Below are positions 59,791-64,000 of a DNA stretch of 64,000 nt, piece by piece; the stretch's first letter is position 1, and every line of letters begins with the position of its first letter. The position numbers and the translations under genes were made by a program. Source of the DNA: Ancylostoma caninum (taxonomy: Eukaryota > Nematoda > Chromadorea > Rhabditida > Ancylostomatidae); the NCBI GenBank assembly GCA_037903475.1, contig JBAJFG010000111.1:2914001-2978000 (forward strand), read 5' to 3'. Below the pieces are notes generated by a model that saw nothing but the letters and a program-made list of their open reading frames with translations, was not told where the DNA came from and ran no database searches.

Positions 59791-62700
59791 TCGCTGTTTT
59801 GTAGCATACTCGAATGTGAAACGGTCATGAAAGGGCTTAGGGAGAGGTTGCACAGTCCTGAAAGTGAGCAAATCAACGGCGACAGAGTTGTCGGATCTTA
59901 CTGTCGAGTAACTGGAACTGCTTGGATTTGCGCGGCGCTGCCTTTCTTTTCTTGTACAACGTTAGATCTCGAGTTATACTTGTTAGTTTGCAGTAACTAC
60001 AGTCGTTAAAATGAATTTCGTCGTGCTTCGAAAGTGCAACATTCCATTTACATGCAAAGAGGCGGAAGTACACTTCATCGATGAGAATGAGGGAAATTGC
60101 TGAACGACGACATCACCGAAGCATAATCCAATCTCGAGCATCCGAGAGCTGAACCCATGAAAAATGACAGTGTAACGACAGTTGCTTGATATATGAGTTC
60201 TCTGTTATTGCAAAACTCAGCGATGTTCGAGCACCAACTCGTATTCCTCACCACCTCCCTCATTCCGCGACTTCTCGAGTCCAGAAAGTTTTTGAGTCAT
60301 CTAAAATGTTCGCGGGGATACAATCGCTCTTTGTAAGGTCGCCTGGCGATATCTGCTGACCCCGCAGACGAGTCGACCATTGCTGTTCGCTTTTTCCTCA
60401 TTACAACGCCAGCTTTTTCCTCACTTCATGTGTTGACTCATGCGCGCTACAGTCAACCATGGCGACTTCTCCTCAGAATCACAAGGATATTTTCGCATCA
60501 AAGGACGAGCGATCTATTCAAAATGACTTATGCTTACATGTGACTACCGTATCCTGGCTCCTTGCTGTTTCTCCACTAACAACTGTTACTGGTTAGTGAC
60601 GTCATCTTGGTTATTGATCGTGAAAGATGCGTCAAAACAAGTGTTATCAGTCAGCAACATTGGCCAGTGGTTTCACTGGTTTCACTCTCCAAAACCCCTC
60701 GTGTTGACCACCTGGATATCTTACATCATCAAACAGGAAGAGTTCAATAAATGTGAATTCGAGATGACTTCAGTCGTCAGAACATACTCAAACTTTGCGC
60801 CATTCTCACGGTAAACAGCATAACCAGTAGCTGTGGGCGTAATACCTAGTTCCGATTTCAGAAAATCTACGTAACCCGGGTAAAACTTGGGTATCTTCTG
60901 AGTATTCGTCCCTCAACTCCCTAATCCCAAATTTCGAGTTGTGCTCCCGTTCTTCCCCCGTACGTAGCCCGGACAACCTCTAACTTGAATTACTGCAGAT
61001 CAAGGTGGCTTTGTTTCAAAGAGGTGGCCAAGAACTCACTTCTTTCTTTGTCGAAAACCCTGAATGTGTACCTGCGGTTACATTCTACAGAAGAAGACTG
61101 GAGTAAAAACTAGAACATTTTGCGGCAGCTGAATTTCAATTAGGCTAAGCCATCTCAGTACTCCTTCAAAAAAAAAAAAGAAAATAAATAATGTTTAATG
61201 GGTTCAAAAACTGGGTCGATGCGGTTGACAGTTTTCCGCATGTTGCAGTTGAAGTATGCGAACTTTCGCGAACACTCTTTTTTGAGCTTTCAAATTCTTT
61301 CTATGGTTGTTTTGCCAGTTTACTTTATTTGTAAAGGGTCACAGTGTGACTTGTCGTGATGTTTAAAATGAATAAATAAGTAATCTAATCTCCTATTCAC
61401 TACACGGACAAGTGTGGAAACCATAACAACTTGTCTGTCAATGACCCATACTCGGTATGTATGTGTATTGTCGTCGGTCTTGTTTAGCCAGAAAAATCAC
61501 CAGATTAATAGCGTGTTTTATGGAAATTTTAGCCGTGTGAACTGCCTACAACTTTGACTCCTAACAAGAATCCAGGATAACTGAGGCGTTTGTTCGAGTG
61601 CTGTCATTAGTGGGATAATAAATCTACCTGTCGTCGTAAATGAAATCTTTGACTGCGTGATTACGTCTACCGTCTCGTTTCCCTGCATTCTATTTGATTC
61701 ATCGGACAGCTTAAAAAACACTTGTGGCTGAGAGAATTGTCGGTAATGGTATGAGAACTGCACGTGATAGGATAGCTAACTGCATTTTCCGAAGGAAAAG
61801 CTTTTTCTCATGCTCGCCTTCGAATGCAGAACTTTCCATCCACCTCATTAAATACGCCTATACCGTTAACATTCCAATACCGTAAATATATTAAAAGATG
61901 ATATCCTGTGAGTCATCATAGGCATTTCATGCTCCACCTCAAAAAATATGGAAAGTGATAAGGCAAAGAGGTAAAAAATTAGAGCGATATTCTGATCCAT
62001 ACATTTGCGCACTGCAGCTCCAATGATGCATCCAGATGTGGTGATTTTCTATCTGCTCATTTTTTCCAACCTCTATCCACTGTGCTAGGAATTCGAATTT
62101 CCTTCCATTCATCTCTACTGTCGCCATAGTCTCAACAATTTATTTTCGGTCAAATGTTAATTTTTACAGTTCACTCCTAAGTATTTATTCTACCTGTAAG
62201 CCTCCTGTGTTTGACGTACTGATCCTCCTCACAGAGGTAATCTTGTTTATCATAATTTCGTGAAGCATTCGCAAGCTGTGTTATTTGGATGATTTTTTCT
62301 TGCGAACAAGCTCACAAGTGCTTCAGTTGGCAAGACTTTTTTGTTTTCCAATCATCATAGCGTTTTAATCTTCTCGTTTACCTGTGATTTGAAGCACCCT
62401 CGACTAAACATTTTTAAAAGCATTGCAATTGTCTCACATCAACTCGTGAATGGTACCACCATGGTTTCTTATTTTTTTTTTACACTGAAGTCATTCTGTG
62501 CACAGTTTTCAAGGAAATTTAAAATCCATGTGAGTTGTGCAAAGTACTGGGATCTAATCTAATTCAATAGCTCCTTCCTTTGAGTTAATATTTTGCTCAG
62601 ACGCTCTGATTGGTCTTTATTGACATGAAATTCAAAGTGTAATATCAGAAACAGTCGCAACTTCTGCTTAGATGACAGTCCTACGTGGTTCAAAAATGTT

Positions 62701-62822
62701 CAACTCCTCATGTTCCCATTCAATTTATATTGTTCCCTCTTGTTCATCATTTGGTCCCACCTCTGACGTAGGCTCAGAGGGATTACCTAAGAAGAGTCAG
62801 AAAAAAAGCGACTGTCTGTCAC
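59791..62822. other. intergenic, no gene seen
   Basis: No exon with recognisable coding features on either strand. Confidence 0.5.
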
Positions 62823-63032
62823 CAGTGGCGTGGCGGACGCAAGGGGGAGGGGAGCACGCCTCCCTCCGCGTCGTTTATTTTTATTATTATTTCTTGAATA
62901 ATTTTCATAAATTATTTGCTGTTATAGTTAATATTTTTATTCTTTTTTTGATCCGGGTCTCTAAAGTGGTGGGAGCCTTACTCTTTTTCCCACACCCGCC
63001 CCCGTGCCACCCACTTTCTCCATCCGCCACTG
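62823..63032. mobile_element. 210-bp hAT-like MITE
   Basis: The left end is CAGTGGCGTGGCGGA and the right end, on the minus strand, is CAGTGGCGGATGGAG. The first eight bases are identical. The flanks TCTGTCAC and TCGCTCAC match at six of eight positions, as expected for an aged 8-bp hAT target-site duplication. The interior is AT-rich and non-coding. Confidence 0.75.
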
Positions 63033-63532
63033 TCGCTCACTTCCTTACACTTACTAACTGAGTATATTTTTTGGTCAATTGTTTCACCGTTCGTGGCTTG
63101 TTTAGACTGCACATGAAACTCATTCCCTTATCCTGCTCCATCCTGAATATCCTTTCATAACGGTTACCATTGCAAAATCCATCGCCGCCTTCTTTTTTGA
63201 GGTAAATTCCCCTCTCCAAGTTTTTGCTTATTTTTCTTTCAATATCTATGTCTGCGTTACACATTTCGTTTCACTTCTTTTTTTTGTGTCTCTGCTCTTC
63301 TTCATAAACCTGTTCTATAGTATAGTACACTGCAGGATGTACATGAACAAATATCAGTAGCGGCCGATTAGATATGATCACAGTTAGTTCTAACAATCGA
63401 ATTTCTACCTATATGTCTGCTCCGGATTAAGCAATGGAGTTAAATTCGGAGAAGCTATGAAGTTCTGCGCAGTCCACGTTTCCTCAACATAACGTCGACG
63501 GATCTGAATCCAGAGTTGAATCGTAGCAGATG

Positions 63533-63602
63533 ATTCTATAGTCAATATTATCTTGATAGGAATGAGAATTCTATCGTCAATATTATCTTGATAGGAGTGA
63601 GT
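63533..63602. repeat. two tandem copies of a 35-bp unit
   Basis: Units at 63533-63567 and 63568-63602 share GTCAATATTATCTTGATAGG and differ at only a few positions. Confidence 0.85.
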
Positions 63603-63624
63603 TAAAAGTAAAGGATGAAGTGGT

Positions 63625-63865
63625 CGGCGTTAATCAATCCGGTCACGTGGGATGCGCCGCACATTCGACTTCTTCTGAACATCTTAGAGGCATTCAATGC
63701 GTATGCGCCCTATACAGTGAGTTGCGGGGGACATCCGATGTACCAAGTCAGTGCTTCACCCTCCCAAACTCCTCTGGTACCAATTTACCGATCCCGGCGG
63801 GATGGATGGCTTGGTTGCCCAGGGGCGCGATCGAACCTCTTACCGCTGCGCCACACGCGCCCAGG
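63625..63865 (-). mobile_element. second tRNA-derived SINE-like family, copy 2
   Basis: On the minus strand TGGCGCAGCGGTAAGAGG is followed at once by TTCGATCGCGCCC, so the region between A and B boxes present in the 15.3-kb copy appears deleted. The body (GCATTGAATGCCTCTAAG, then GTCGAATGTGCGGCGCATC) aligns with the 15-kb copy and is not interrupted. Confidence 0.7.
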
Positions 63866-64000
63866 AGTGGGCTTTTTTTCTTGAGAATTGAGAAGTTGAG
63901 AGTATCCTAACAGTGAAGAAGTCGCAAGTACAGTTCCTCTTGGAATCTAATTATTGAATACTGAGAAGTATGTACGTCCTACCTGTAATTGGTGTCACAG
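63866..64000. other. window end, no gene seen
   Basis: Only about 135 bases of AT-rich sequence with no exon or RNA gene visible. Confidence 0.5.

Noticed and set aside
1..64000. CRISPR arrays, prokaryotic operons or bacterial insertion
   Set aside because: No spaced short repeats or intron-free bacterial-type genes; the splice structure and repeats are eukaryotic throughout.

Overview
The window looks like a strongylid (hookworm or trichostrongylid type) nematode chromosome segment. It is AT-rich with low gene density. Genes are split into many short exons with GT-AG introns, and several start codons sit just downstream of a TTTCAG-like acceptor, as expected for spliced-leader trans-splicing. 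The repeats include tRNA-derived SINE-like units, short inverted-repeat elements and a degraded RTE-type retrotransposon 3' end. I reconstructed five protein-coding genes exon by exon by reading splice sites and checking that every intron phase joins.

Layout. 1-16 kb is nearly gene-free: one weak candidate for a small secreted peptide (5.2 kb), a perfect hairpin (5.5 kb), a 1.18-kb terminal-inverted-repeat element carrying a tRNA-like SINE unit (8.9-10.1 kb), and a second SINE-like family (14.8-15.3 kb). 16.2-22.3 kb (+) is a ten-exon class A peptide GPCR of the sex-peptide/myoinhibitory-peptide receptor family (sprr type). An antisense RTE fragment lies in its large intron. 23.5-24.6 kb is a second copy of the inverted-repeat element. 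25.9-27.6 kb (+) is a compact bHLH factor of the PTF1A/HLH-13 type. 27.9-34.0 kb (-) is a secreted EB-module cysteine-rich protein converging on the bHLH gene. 36.0-40.1 kb (-) is calumenin (calu-1), ten exons, six EF-hands. 42.5-44.1 kb is a tandem array of dimeric tRNA-like units. 47.7-56.5 kb (-) is a CCDC6-type coiled-coil gene with twelve exons. 56.5-64 kb has no gene I can support, but holds a foldback element, a hAT-like MITE and another SINE-like copy.

The genes are functionally unrelated: a neuropeptide receptor, a transcription factor, a secreted protein, an ER luminal Ca2+-binding protein and a coiled-coil scaffold. No operon is evident; spacing is in kilobases. The most unusual content is the repeat landscape: SINE-like units riding inside a DNA element, head-to-tail tandem copies of the same unit, and long near-perfect hairpins. 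In the genes, the calumenin C-terminus departs from the usual HDEL/HDEF form, and the EB gene appears to have a remote signal-peptide exon.
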